A stretch of 64,000 nucleotides of DNA from Dysgonomonas hofstadii (GCF_014196915.1 NZ_JACIEP010000018.1:1-64000), one strand, 5' to 3'; positions 41,930-50,884 are shown, numbered from the stretch's first letter. Notes: a model not told the origin generated them from the sequence alone. Numbers and translations are program-made.

Positions 41930-43471
41930 ATGAAAACACACACAGCCTTATCAGCGTCATCATTCGCCCTTGGACTACTGGCATGTAACCTTGGGACTAT
42001 TCACGGTCAGAATACACAGCCGAACGTTATACTCATCCTTGCCGATGATATGGGAATCGGAGACATCAGAGGACTCAATCCCGACTCGCAGATAGATACC
42101 CCAAATCTCGACGAAATGTGTGCTCATGGTATATCTTTCAACGATGCGCATTCTTCATCAGCCTTATCCACGCCTTCGCGCTATTCTATTCTCACAGGAC
42201 GCTATAACTGGCGGACAACTAAAAAAGGTGGTGTTTTGGGTGCTACTTCACCCGCGATGATCACTCCCGGCCGCAAAACTATTGCCGATATGTTCAAATC
42301 AAAAGGTTATACGACAGCAGCTATCGGCAAATGGCATCTTGGACAGGACTGGGCTTACAAAAGTAATAAAGAAAACGTCGATAATATCGATTTTACAAAA
42401 CCGATTACTAATGGTCCCACCGACAGAGGATTCGATTATTTTTATGGTATAGTCTCTCCAACGGGAGCACCTCACCTATATATAGAAAACAATATGGTGG
42501 AAAAACAACCGAATACGACTTTCGAAGACTCGGGCACAGGATTATATAAAATCAAAGGCGGTATCGGGCATAGCGACTGGAGTGCAGAAAGTATGCAACC
42601 ACATTTTGCAGATAAGATGCTCAACTATCTGGAAAACGGCAAAAATTCGGAACAGCCATTTTTTCTTTATATGGCTTTGACGGCACCGCACATACCATTA
42701 TTACCGAGCCCCGAATTTAAAGGTAAATCTTCAATCGGCGATTACGGCGATCTTGTGATGATGATAGATGATATCGTAGGACGGCTTAACCAAAAACTGA
42801 AAGACATAGGCAAATATGAGAATACCATCGTGATGTTTGCTGCAGACAACGGTTGTGCAGGATATATCCATGTGGATAATATGAATAAAAATGGCCATTA
42901 TCCCAGCTATATATACCGGGGATATAAGTCGCATGCCTGGGAAGGAGGACATCGTATTCCTTTCATATTATCGTGGGGTGACAAATATGACCATGTAAAA
43001 GAAAATTCACTTGTGTCGCTTACAGATTTATATGCTACTTTTGCCGATATGTTGGGCTATAAAAGTGGTGATGCCGAGGCAGAAGACAGCTATAGCTTCT
43101 GGCCTGTACTTGCGGGAAAAGGTACGACATCCCGTTCTGATCTTATTGCTACTTCCGGAGGCGGTTATTTCACCTATCGGACTCCGGAGTATAAGCTGAT
43201 ATTTAATGCGGGCAACGGCTCCGACCAGCAATATAAAATGAATGGTCATCCTCCTTTGCAGCTCTATGATATGTCGAACGATCCGGAGGAAAAGGTGAAC
43301 TGTATAAATAACCCTGAATATGACGGTCAGGTTAAGGAAATGGTTGCTCAAGTAAAAAAATATATAGAAGATGGCAGATCGACACCCGGTCCGAAATCCT
43401 CTAACGATGGCGGCAATTTATGGAAGCAGATAAAGGATATAATGGATGGCACTTATGCTGGTAAGCCTTAG
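41930..43471 (+). CDS. arylsulfatase-type sulfatase (S1 family, Ser-type)
   Basis: A 513-residue exported sulfatase. The signal sequence (about 1-26) contains LLAC, which could be a lipobox, and ends IHGQ, which could be a signal peptidase I site. The metal site NVILILADDMG and the S-x-P-x-R maturation motif STPSR (S80), followed by YSILTGR, mark it as a Ser-type enzyme whose serine becomes formylglycine. Further family segments are IGKWHLGQ, DRGFDYFYGI and FFLYMALTAPHIPLLP. It removes sulfate esters from glycans. The start is moved from the TTG at 41888 to the ATG at 41930 to give a proper signal peptide. No maturase gene is in the window. Confidence 0.92.
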   Translation: MKTHTALSASSFALGLLACNLGTIHGQNTQPNVILILADDMGIGDIRGLNPDSQIDTPNLDEMCAHGISFNDAHSSSALSTPSRYSILTGRYNWRTTKKGGVLGATSPAMITPGRKTIADMFKSKGYTTAAIGKWHLGQDWAYKSNKENVDNIDFTKPITNGPTDRGFDYFYGIVSPTGAPHLYIENNMVEKQPNTTFEDSGTGLYKIKGGIGHSDWSAESMQPHFADKMLNYLENGKNSEQPFFLYMALTAPHIPLLPSPEFKGKSSIGDYGDLVMMIDDIVGRLNQKLKDIGKYENTIVMFAADNGCAGYIHVDNMNKNGHYPSYIYRGYKSHAWEGGHRIPFILSWGDKYDHVKENSLVSLTDLYATFADMLGYKSGDAEAEDSYSFWPVLAGKGTTSRSDLIATSGGGYFTYRTPEYKLIFNAGNGSDQQYKMNGHPPLQLYDMSNDPEEKVNCINNPEYDGQVKEMVAQVKKYIEDGRSTPGPKSSNDGGNLWKQIKDIMDGTYAGKP

Positions 43472-43532
43472 GTGCTTGATTATTAGGTGATTTTTAACAG
43501 CGCTTTTACTTGCAATTTCTATTTATATTGCC

Positions 43533-43904
43533 TTATTTTTGTAGGCTGGGTAGCAATTCTGTAATATAGCTTCGTGAAATATCACCGGGCTTCAATACTT
43601 CATCATTCCAGATAACGAGGTCTATATCTATTTTTACAATTCCTTTTACCTTATCCTCTTCTTTTCTGCCAATCTTCTTCTCGATCTCCTTTAATGATAA
43701 GGCGATTTTTTCCTTTTCTTTATTTGTGTAGATAACGGCGAGTTGATTAAGAAAATCATTTTTATATGTTATGCCGTAAGGAGAGGTAATCGAAGTTTCC
43801 GAATAATTAATTTCTTCAAATAGATCATTCAGCATCTGATGACAAAGGGCCAGATTAGCCTCTCTGTCTTCATTTGTTCCTATACTTAATAGTGCCTTGT
43901 TCAT
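43533..43904 (-). CDS. folK: HPPK-like folate biosynthesis pyrophosphokinase
   Basis: A 123-residue protein, shorter than the 150-160 residues of classic FolK. Recognisable parts are ALLSIGTNEDREANL, SPYGITYKNDFLNQLAVIYT, the ATP/pterin region LKEIEKKIGRKEEDKVKGIVKIDIDLVIWND, given as IEKKIGRK and GIVKIDIDLVIWND. FolK transfers pyrophosphate from ATP to 6-hydroxymethyl-dihydropterin. The reduced length and lost segments mean the activity is not assured. The start is at 43904, since a -7 box at 43913-43920 lies in the longer frame; the mRNA must then be almost leaderless. Confidence 0.75.
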   Translation of the reverse strand: MNKALLSIGTNEDREANLALCHQMLNDLFEEINYSETSITSPYGITYKNDFLNQLAVIYTNKEKEKIALSLKEIEKKIGRKEEDKVKGIVKIDIDLVIWNDEVLKPGDISRSYITELLPSLQK

Positions 43905-43912
43905 AACAGATG

Positions 43913-43920
43913 CAAATATA
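43913..43920 (-). promoter_or_regulatory. -7 box immediately before folK
   Basis: On the minus strand TATATTTG matches TAnnTTTG and ends 8 nt before the folK ATG, leaving a leader of only a few bases. Confidence 0.6.
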
Positions 43921-43975
43921 CATTCCATTTCTAAAATATACTTTATCTTTACGTATTCTTTTAAAGTAATTATTG

Positions 43976-44719
43976 ATGAATTTTATAGCTATAATTCCCG
44001 CCCGTTACGCATCCACCCGCTTTCCGGGGAAGCCATTAGCCGATATGGGCGGAAAGCCGATGATCCAACGGGTATATGAACAAGTAAAAAAGGCTGTGGA
44101 TGAAGTCTGGGTAGCAACCGACGATACCCGTATTTTCGATGCGGTAGAATCTTTCGGGGGAAAGGCTGTAATGACTTCTCCCTATCATCGTAGCGGGACT
44201 GACCGTATTCAGGAAGCATATGCTACAATAAATAAACCGTTCGATGTGATCATCAATGTGCAGGGTGACGAGCCGTTCATTCAACCGGAACAAATAGAGG
44301 CTTTAAAAAATTGTTTCGATAGTAAAGATGTTGAACTTGCGACATTAGTGAAGCCATTCAAAAAAGAAGACGGTTTTGATGTGCTGTTCAATGCCAATTC
44401 TCCGAAAGTGGTGATCAACAAGAAGAACGAAGCTATCTATTTTAGCCGTTCCATTATTCCATATATACGTGACGTGCATCATACCGAATGGCTCGATAAA
44501 CATACATTTTATAAACATATCGGTATGTATGCTTACCGGTCAGATATTTTAAAGGAAATAACACAACTGCCACAATCTATTCTCGAAAAAGCTGAATCGT
44601 TGGAACAGCTTCGCTGGATAGAGAATGGATATCGCATCCGTGTAGGCTATACTGATTTGGAAACCATTGGTGTAGATACTCCTGAGGATATGGAAAAAGC
44701 TTTGAAGTTCTTTCAATAA
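43976..44719 (+). CDS. kdsB: 3-deoxy-manno-octulosonate cytidylyltransferase
   Basis: A 247-residue enzyme of normal length that activates Kdo as CMP-Kdo for LPS inner-core synthesis. It has IAIIPARYASTRFPGKPL (nucleotide site), EVWVATDDTRIFDAVESFGG, RSGTDRIQEAYA, the segment VINVQGDEPFIQPEQIEAL, and YFSRSIIPYIR. The start is the ATG at 43976; the TTG one codon earlier is not needed. Its stop is 3 nt from the stop of a convergent gene. Confidence 0.96.
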   Translation: MNFIAIIPARYASTRFPGKPLADMGGKPMIQRVYEQVKKAVDEVWVATDDTRIFDAVESFGGKAVMTSPYHRSGTDRIQEAYATINKPFDVIINVQGDEPFIQPEQIEALKNCFDSKDVELATLVKPFKKEDGFDVLFNANSPKVVINKKNEAIYFSRSIIPYIRDVHHTEWLDKHTFYKHIGMYAYRSDILKEITQLPQSILEKAESLEQLRWIENGYRIRVGYTDLETIGVDTPEDMEKALKFFQ

Positions 44720-44722
44720 TGT

Positions 44723-45439
44723 TTAATCGCTTAAAAATAAAGCCCCTGTTATCCTGTAATATTCATATTCTATTCCTCCGAACAAAGGACTCTTATAACT
44801 GAAGCTTGCTCCGGTGTCCATATCAGGATCTTCTCTGTATGTATTGTTCAATATGAGTATGTTTCCGAAATCATACGATATATGTATTTGTCGATTGTCA
44901 TAAAAAACACTTTTAGCCCCTTTCAGTGCCAGTTGTTTGTCTTTTTTGAGATCAACATTTCTCTCTTTCTTAAAATCTGATAGCCTTATTTTTTTATTTA
45001 CTTTAAAGTTTTCAGTATTATTTTCTTTAAATCCATATTGCTCGCAAATTTGCTTTTGTTGTTTGCTTAGCTTGCCGAAATCGAGACCTGTTTTAAATAT
45101 CCAGTCCCAGTGCTTTGTCAACTTCAGGTATTCATCCTCAGTGATTTTTCCTTTGGACTTGTCAGAACCATATTCTATGGTTCCGGGATCGAGAGTCTTT
45201 GTCCTGAATTCTATGATCTTGCCATTGCTGATAACGCACAGGCCGTATTCAATTCTCTGATATGAATGTCCACCGTTATCATTTTTAACAAAACGTGTCC
45301 GGCAAAGTATTTCTCCTTTGTCGTTAACCGAAACTGGATTCATTTCACTGTGCACATAAGAAGGGCCTGTGGCAAATGCGGTAAAGGGATAAAAAGCGAG
45401 TAGGAAAAATAGAAAATTTGTGTAGAATAATCTTTCCAT
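44723..45439 (-). CDS. exported protein of unknown function
   Basis: A 238-residue protein with a signal peptide (about 1-23, ending AFATG). The mature part is lysine-rich and polar (LTKHWDWIFKTGLDFGKLSKQQKQICEQY; shown here as HWDWIFKTGLDFGKL and QQKQICEQYGF), with strands at both ends (GEILCRTRFVKND, GNILILNNTYRED). No domain or catalytic motif is recognised. It has its own -7 box and is transcribed towards kdsB. Confidence 0.65.
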   Translation of the reverse strand: MERLFYTNFLFFLLAFYPFTAFATGPSYVHSEMNPVSVNDKGEILCRTRFVKNDNGGHSYQRIEYGLCVISNGKIIEFRTKTLDPGTIEYGSDKSKGKITEDEYLKLTKHWDWIFKTGLDFGKLSKQQKQICEQYGFKENNTENFKVNKKIRLSDFKKERNVDLKKDKQLALKGAKSVFYDNRQIHISYDFGNILILNNTYREDPDMDTGASFSYKSPLFGGIEYEYYRITGALFLSD

Positions 45440-45458
45440 AAAGGTCAGGTTTTACTTC

Positions 45459-45466
45459 CAAAAGTA
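45459..45466 (-). promoter_or_regulatory. -7 box of the unknown exported protein gene
   Basis: On the minus strand TACTTTTG matches TAnnTTTG, 20 nt upstream of the ATG at 45439. Confidence 0.5.
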
Positions 45467-45520
45467 AAAATAAATAAGATTAGTTCCGGTTTTTTTAAAT
45501 AATTATCTTTAAATTTTAAT

Positions 45521-45590
45521 TAAACACTTGTTTAGTCTAATAGTCTTTCTTATTTTTGTATCTTAAACAATCGTTTAGAACACATGTTTA
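45521..45590 (+). promoter_or_regulatory. promoter with three operator-like palindromes
   Basis: TTG (45528-45530), 20-bp spacer and TATTTTTG (45551-45558) form a good -33/-7 promoter. TAAACnnnnGTTTA occurs exactly at 45521-45534 (over the -33) and 45564-45577 (over the transcription start). A degenerate third copy, AGAACACATGTTTA (45577-45590), contains the ATG of the TetR gene. Confidence 0.75.
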
Positions 45591-46213
45591 ATAATGAAGA
45601 ATCGTCGGTAGTTAAAGACCGTATACTCAACGAAGCGCAAAAACTTTTTATAAAAAACGGCTTTAAAGGCACAAGTGTCAGGGATATAGCAAAGGCATCG
45701 GGGACAAATGTCGCCATGGTAAATTATTATTTCAAGTCGAAGTACAGCCTGTTTGAAATTATTTTTGAAGAGGCATTGGACGTATTGACCGGAAGGGTAT
45801 TTGCTACCATAACATCAGATCTCCCTATCTATGAACTGATAGAAACATGGATTCATACCTATTATGAAATCCTTTTCGAGTACCCCCAGATAGCCGCATT
45901 TATCCTTAATGAAGTGACACTCAATCCGGAAGGACTGACTCACCGCATTAAAAACCGCAATCCGCTGAATGCTTTCACCAAGATAGAAGAACGAATAGAG
46001 GAAGAAGCGAGAAAGGGAACGATCCGCAAGACTCCGGCTGCCGATTTTCTGCTGAATATTCTATCCCTATGCATGTTTCCGTTCTTGTTTGGTAATCTGG
46101 CAATGACACTTATGGAAGTGCCGCGTGAAACGTATAATATGTTGATTGCTAATCACGAGAAATATGTAATAGAGTTTGTGATAAATGCGCTGAAACCTTG
46201 TGACAATAATTAA
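45584..46213 (+). CDS. TetR/AcrR family regulator linked to the activase gene
   Basis: A 209-residue regulator. N-terminal HTH (about 10-57: ILNEAQKLFIKNGFKGTSVR, DIAKASGTNVAMVNYYFKSK) and a helical ligand domain with a C-terminal dimerisation segment. Three operator-like sites cover its own promoter, so strong autorepression is expected. The giant acyl-CoA dehydratase activase gene begins 12 nt downstream and should be under the same control. The ligand is unknown; an acyl-CoA is a reasonable guess from the partner gene. Confidence 0.92.
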   Translation: MFNNEESSVVKDRILNEAQKLFIKNGFKGTSVRDIAKASGTNVAMVNYYFKSKYSLFEIIFEEALDVLTGRVFATITSDLPIYELIETWIHTYYEILFEYPQIAAFILNEVTLNPEGLTHRIKNRNPLNAFTKIEERIEEEARKGTIRKTPAADFLLNILSLCMFPFLFGNLAMTLMEVPRETYNMLIANHEKYVIEFVINALKPCDNN

Positions 46214-46225
46214 AATCCACACTTC

Positions 46226-49200
46226 ATGATACAGAATAAACAACAATATAAGATGGGGATCGACGTGGGCTCTACCACTGTCAAAATTGTCGTTTTGGAT
46301 AACAATACCCACATTATCTATAAATCGTATTGCCGCCATCAGGCGAATATACAACAAACATTGGTGTCTGAGTTACAAAAAGTAGCGCAACAATTCCCGG
46401 ATGCAATGTTCAATATTAATATTTCCGGTTCGGCAGGCATGGGTATAGGTGAGCGCATCGGTATTTCTTTTGTACAGGAAGTAGTGGCAGCCGTTGAGGT
46501 GGTCAAGACTGCATATCCTGATGCGCATACGCTGATTGACCTCGGAGGAGAAGATGCTAAAATGGTGTTTTTTGCCGAAGGGCGTCATCCTGATATCCGT
46601 ATGAATGGTAGTTGTGCCGGAGGTACGGGTGCTTTCATCGACCAGATGGCCAGCCTGATGAATATAACTATTGAAGAACTTGGGGAAAAGGCACTCGATT
46701 ATACAAAAATATTACCCATTGCTTCCCGCTGCGGTGTATTTGCCAAAACCGATGTGCAAAACCTGATTAGCCGTAATATACCTGTTGCCGATATATCTGC
46801 GTCTATTCTGCATGCAGTGGCTTTACAGTCGGTGACAACTCTGGCACGTGGTTGCGAGGTGATTCCTAAGGTTATTTGCATCGGAGGGCCACTGACGTTT
46901 ATTCCTGCTTTACGAAATGCATTTCAGGATGTTTTGAAAATACAGGCGTCTGATATCATAGTCCCTGACAACGGGGAATACTTTCCGGCATGGGGTTCTG
47001 CTCTTTACGAAGGAGAAAATGCGAAATATAAAGAATTAAACGGATTAATTGAAAAACTATCAGAATCCACATCATCAAACCATATCGATGCATTAGAGCC
47101 TCTCTTTAAAGATGAATTGGAATATATAGAGTGGGATGCTAACCGCAGGGTGAAGGAATTACATTTTAAAGCATTAGGTGAAGATAAATATGTAGAATGT
47201 TTTCTGGGTATCGATTCGGGATCTACCACATCGAAGATTGTAGTCATGGATTCCGATGCCAATATTATATACAAGTTCTACGGAAACAATGAGGGTAATC
47301 CGCTTAAAAAAGTAATGGAAGGATTATCTCAATTCTATAAGGAAGCAGAAGAAAAAGGAGTAACAGTTAAATTCCTTTCATCGGCAGCTACCGGTTATGG
47401 TGAAGACCTGATGAAATCGGCACTGGGACTTGATTACGGTATTGTGGAAACAATCGCTCACCTGTCCGGAGCACAGTATGTCGATCCGGATGTGTCATTC
47501 GTGCTCGATATTGGCGGACAGGATATTAAATCTATATTTATCAGTAATGGTGTAATTTCCAATATCGAACTGAATGAGGCTTGCTCGGCGGGCTGTGGTT
47601 CCTTCCTGCAAAACTTTGCGACAACGATGAATATGGAACTGGCTGATTTTACACGGGCAGCTTGTCTGGCGAAGTTTCCGAGCGATCTGGGGTCGCGTTG
47701 TACCGTATTTATGAATTCGAAAGTAAAGCAATCTTTGCGGGAAAATGCAGGAAATGATGATATTGCAGCAGGGCTGGCATATTCCGTAGTGAAGAATTGC
47801 TTATTTAAAGTCCTGAAAATATCCAATCTGAACCAGCTGGGCGATCATATTGTCGTGCAGGGAGGTACATTCCGTAACGATGCCGTTTACCGTGCATTGG
47901 AAATGCTTTCGGGTAAGACGATCAGCTCTACCGATCATCCTGAATTAATGGGTGCGCTTGGTGCTGCACTCTACGCCCGGCGATTGACCGAAAAGAATAT
48001 AGCGAAGACTGTGTTCTCAGGTAAAGAAGCCTTGTTCGACATAAGCTCCATCGACTCCAAAGAACTGACATGTAAGGGCTGTACTAATATGTGTTCGGTA
48101 CTGCGTTTCAAGTTCAATAACGGGAATATAAGTTATGCCGGTAACAAATGTGAGAAGGTATTTTATAATAAAAATATTGACCGTAAAGAAGGGTATAACG
48201 CCTTTGACAGAAAAAATAACATATTATTCGATCGTCCGGTAAAGGCTGAAAATATAGAAAAGGGCAAGACAATAGGTATACCTCGAGTGCTTAATATGTT
48301 CGACGATTATCCGTTCTGGCATACTCTCCTTAGCGAGTGCGGGTTTAATGTCCGTCTTTCTCCTGAATCTACTTTTCCGCTTTATCAGAAAGGGGTAGGA
48401 GGGGTGATGTCGGATAATATCTGTTTTCCGGCTAAATTGGTGCATGGGCATATCCTTTCTTTGATCGAGCAGAAAGTTGACCGTATATTTTATCCGATCG
48501 TACCTAAGGAAGAAAAAGAATTCGGACAATCATCCAATTCATTTAACTGTCCTGTTGTGAGTGGTTATCCGGATGTTATTCAAAGCTCGATAGACCCGCA
48601 AGGGCGTCATGGTATTCCATTTGATGAACCTGTGATAACATTCTGTAGCGACAATGCTCTGTATAAAGGATGCTATAATTATCTGTCAGGTTTAGGTGTG
48701 TCAAAATCAGTTTTTGAAAAGGCATTTCAAAAAGCATTGGGTGTAAAAAATGATTTGAAGAAAAATTTATATGATTTCCAGAAGGATTTGTTAGATGAGG
48801 GCATAAAATCCGGAGAACTGACATTTGTTGTCGCAGGACGTCCCTATCATACCGATCCTTTAATACATCAGAAAGTCGGTCAGATCCTTTCCGATCTGGG
48901 TGTTACTGTCCTTACAGATGATGTTTTCCGTAAACCGGACAGCCATGGCTTTGGCAAGTTAAATATCGTTTCGCAATGGGCATTTCCAAACCGTGTGGTA
49001 CAAGCTGCGATGGAAGTCGCTAAATTACCTCAGAATGTACAATTGATACAGCTCAATTCTTTCGGTTGTGGCCCCGATTCATTCTTTATGGACGAAACGC
49101 GCGATATACTGAAAGCTGTAGGCAAGAATATAACTGTCCTCCGCATTGATGAGATAGCCAGTCCGGGATCGATACGTTTGCGGCTTCGTTCACTGGTGGA

Positions 49201-50485
49201 ATCTTTGAAGGCTGTAAAAAGTACGGATATTGTCACAGATACATCATACAAAGGCTATTCGGTGCCGTATAAGAAAGCAAAAGACGCTCATAAAACCATC
49301 CTTCTGCCCTGGCTTTGCGACTTTATCTCTCCTTTTGCCCCGGCATTGGGTGAATTGCTGGGATTGAAAGTGGAAAATCTGCCAAAGTCAAATAAGATAT
49401 CGGCCGACCTGGGGCTGATGTATGGAAATAATGAGGTTTGTTATCCATCCACACTAGTACTGGGAGATATAATCAATGCCCTGCAATCGGGTAATTATGA
49501 TGTGAAAGATATTGTGCTGGCTATCACCCAGACGGGAGGCCAATGCCGTGCTACAAATTATATAGCACAGATAAAGACCGGCTTGCAAAATGCCGGATTT
49601 AATGATATTCCAGTCATCGCTTTATCTTCGGGAGAAACATATCAGAATGGAGAAAGTGAATTTTCCCTTGACTGGAAAAAGGTTGCTAAACTGGCAATTC
49701 CGTTGGTATTGTATGGCGACGGACTGCAACAAATGCACAGTGCCATTTCTGTGAGGGAGAAGAAAAGCGGAGCTTCACAGGAAGTATTCGATTTTTATAT
49801 AGAAAGAGGTATAGACGCTGTACGGGCTAAAGATGTCAGAACGTTATTCCGTTTATTAAAAGAAGCTGTTGAAGATTTCAATAATATCCCGATTTATGAA
49901 AGGAACTTCACAAAAGTTGGTTTGATCGGCGAAATTTTTGTGAAGTATAATAACTATGCGCAGGCTAATATTTCAGAATGGTTGCGATCGAAAAATGTAG
50001 AAGTATCCACTCCGCCATTATTGGATTTTCTCACACAATTCTTTGTGAATAGCAAAGTAAATATTGAAAACGGACTGGCAGAAGAAACCATCTTTTCAAA
50101 AACTCTGAAACCTCTTATCTGGTGGTATATCAATGGAAAAGTGAAGAAGGCAGAGAAGATACTCAGCAAATTCAAATTCTATGAAGCATCAGAATCTATT
50201 TATGCTAAGGCTGAGGCTGCATCGGAAGTGCTGAACCTGTCCAACCAGTTTGGTGAAGGATGGCTTATTCCGGGAGAAATTGCGCACTATGCACGTAAAG
50301 GCGTAAATAAGGTGGTTTGCCTGCAACCTTTCGGGTGTATTGCCAATCATATTGTGGCAAAAGGGGTAGAGAAGAGAATGAAGGAGATCTATCCGAATAT
50401 GAATATTCTGTATCTGGATATTGATGGCGGAATAGCCGAAGTAAACCTGCAAAACCGCCTCCACTTTATGATACAGGAGATATAA
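46226..50485 (+). CDS. giant fused 2-hydroxyacyl-CoA dehydratase activase-like protein
   Basis: A 1419-residue cytoplasmic protein. Two BadF/BadG/HgdC-type actin-fold ATPase domains occur in tandem: the first (about 8-270) starts KMGIDVGSTTVKIVVLD and has SCAGGTGAFIDQMA; the second (about 310-590) starts FLGIDSGSTTSKIVVMD and has EACSAGCGSFLQNFA. Cys-rich KGCTNMCSVLRF comes next (about 615), then a DUF2229-type region and dehydratase-like parts (NSFGCGPDSFFMDETRD, TQTGGQCRATNY, LQPFGCIANHIVAKG). Single-domain activases use ATP to reduce a dehydratase Fe-S cluster. In this fused family activator and acceptor modules are in one chain; its substrate has not, to my knowledge, been settled. Cotranscribed with TetR. 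Confidence 0.9.
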   Translation: MIQNKQQYKMGIDVGSTTVKIVVLDNNTHIIYKSYCRHQANIQQTLVSELQKVAQQFPDAMFNINISGSAGMGIGERIGISFVQEVVAAVEVVKTAYPDAHTLIDLGGEDAKMVFFAEGRHPDIRMNGSCAGGTGAFIDQMASLMNITIEELGEKALDYTKILPIASRCGVFAKTDVQNLISRNIPVADISASILHAVALQSVTTLARGCEVIPKVICIGGPLTFIPALRNAFQDVLKIQASDIIVPDNGEYFPAWGSALYEGENAKYKELNGLIEKLSESTSSNHIDALEPLFKDELEYIEWDANRRVKELHFKALGEDKYVECFLGIDSGSTTSKIVVMDSDANIIYKFYGNNEGNPLKKVMEGLSQFYKEAEEKGVTVKFLSSAATGYGEDLMKSALGLDYGIVETIAHLSGAQYVDPDVSFVLDIGGQDIKSIFISNGVISNIELNEACSAGCGSFLQNFATTMNMELADFTRAACLAKFPSDLGSRCTVFMNSKVKQSLRENAGNDDIAAGLAYSVVKNCLFKVLKISNLNQLGDHIVVQGGTFRNDAVYRALEMLSGKTISSTDHPELMGALGAALYARRLTEKNIAKTVFSGKEALFDISSIDSKELTCKGCTNMCSVLRFKFNNGNISYAGNKCEKVFYNKNIDRKEGYNAFDRKNNILFDRPVKAENIEKGKTIGIPRVLNMFDDYPFWHTLLSECGFNVRLSPESTFPLYQKGVGGVMSDNICFPAKLVHGHILSLIEQKVDRIFYPIVPKEEKEFGQSSNSFNCPVVSGYPDVIQSSIDPQGRHGIPFDEPVITFCSDNALYKGCYNYLSGLGVSKSVFEKAFQKALGVKNDLKKNLYDFQKDLLDEGIKSGELTFVVAGRPYHTDPLIHQKVGQILSDLGVTVLTDDVFRKPDSHGFGKLNIVSQWAFPNRVVQAAMEVAKLPQNVQLIQLNSFGCGPDSFFMDETRDILKAVGKNITVLRIDEIASPGSIRLRLRSLVESLKAVKSTDIVTDTSYKGYSVPYKKAKDAHKTILLPWLCDFISPFAPALGELLGLKVENLPKSNKISADLGLMYGNNEVCYPSTLVLGDIINALQSGNYDVKDIVLAITQTGGQCRATNYIAQIKTGLQNAGFNDIPVIALSSGETYQNGESEFSLDWKKVAKLAIPLVLYGDGLQQMHSAISVREKKSGASQEVFDFYIERGIDAVRAKDVRTLFRLLKEAVEDFNNIPIYERNFTKVGLIGEIFVKYNNYAQANISEWLRSKNVEVSTPPLLDFLTQFFVNSKVNIENGLAEETIFSKTLKPLIWWYINGKVKKAEKILSKFKFYEASESIYAKAEAASEVLNLSNQFGEGWLIPGEIAHYARKGVNKVVCLQPFGCIANHIVAKGVEKRMKEIYPNMNILYLDIDGGIAEVNLQNRLHFMIQEI

Positions 50486-50528
50486 GTGACTGTATTTGCT
50501 ATAAATAATGGAAAAAGTATACTATAAT

Positions 50529-50559
50529 TTTGTAAGTTCACAAAATTCTTATACTTTTG
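50529..50559 (+). promoter_or_regulatory. promoter of tRNA-Gln
   Basis: TTTG (50529-50532), 19-bp spacer, TACTTTTG (50552-50559): a textbook Bacteroidota promoter, 25 nt before the tRNA. Confidence 0.8.
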
Positions 50560-50584
50560 TACCGCCTTTTTAAGGTAATAGGAT

Positions 50585-50655
50585 TGTCTCGTGGTGTAAT
50601 GGTAGCACTGCAGATTTTGGTTCTGCCTGTCAAAGTTCGAATCTTTGCGAGACAA
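50585..50655 (+). tRNA. tRNA-Gln (anticodon TTG)
   Basis: A 71-nt cloverleaf. Acceptor TGTCTCG (50585-50591) pairs with CGAGACA (50648-50654), discriminator A at 50655. D stem GTG/CAC, anticodon stem GCAGA/TCTGC with loop TTTTGGT (anticodon TTG, 50617-50619), T stem CAAAG/CTTTG with loop TTCGAAT. CCA is not encoded. Confidence 0.97.
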
Positions 50656-50683
50656 CAAAAAAATATACGCAAAATAATAATTC

Positions 50684-50714
50684 CCTGACTTTCGAATAGA
50701 GAGTCAGGTTTTTT
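50684..50714 (+). terminator. terminator of tRNA-Gln
   Basis: CCTGACT (50684-50690) pairs with AGTCAGG (50702-50708), followed by six T. Confidence 0.85.
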
Positions 50715-50853
50715 ATTTTACCTTTAGGAAATAGATATTTGAAGTAACCTTTTGATAGCTTGTTAATATTATCTTTATCGCTGTTTGTTGTTTTTGAGTT
50801 TACCTTAACATACTTGTAACATAGTGTAGATATCTTTATGTGAGATTTTTATA

Positions 50854-50861
50854 TACCTTTG
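50854..50861 (+). promoter_or_regulatory. -7 box that fixes the sigma factor start
   Basis: TACCTTTG matches TAnnTTTG and lies inside the longer reading frame starting at 50840, so the ATG at 50885, 23 nt further on, is the start. Confidence 0.6.
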
Positions 50862-50884
50862 CTTTACCCAACATACTTTTTTTA

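Noticed and set aside
43472-43532. A terminator between the sulfatase gene and folK
   Set aside because: No stable hairpin could be drawn in this 61-nt convergent gap.
45584-50485. TetR-activase pair as a drug efflux module
   Set aside because: The partner is a cytoplasmic Fe-S ATPase, with no transporter nearby.
50585-50655. tRNA-Gln as an integration site of a genomic island
   Set aside because: No integrase, no repeated tRNA 3' end visible downstream within the window, and the following locus has ordinary composition.
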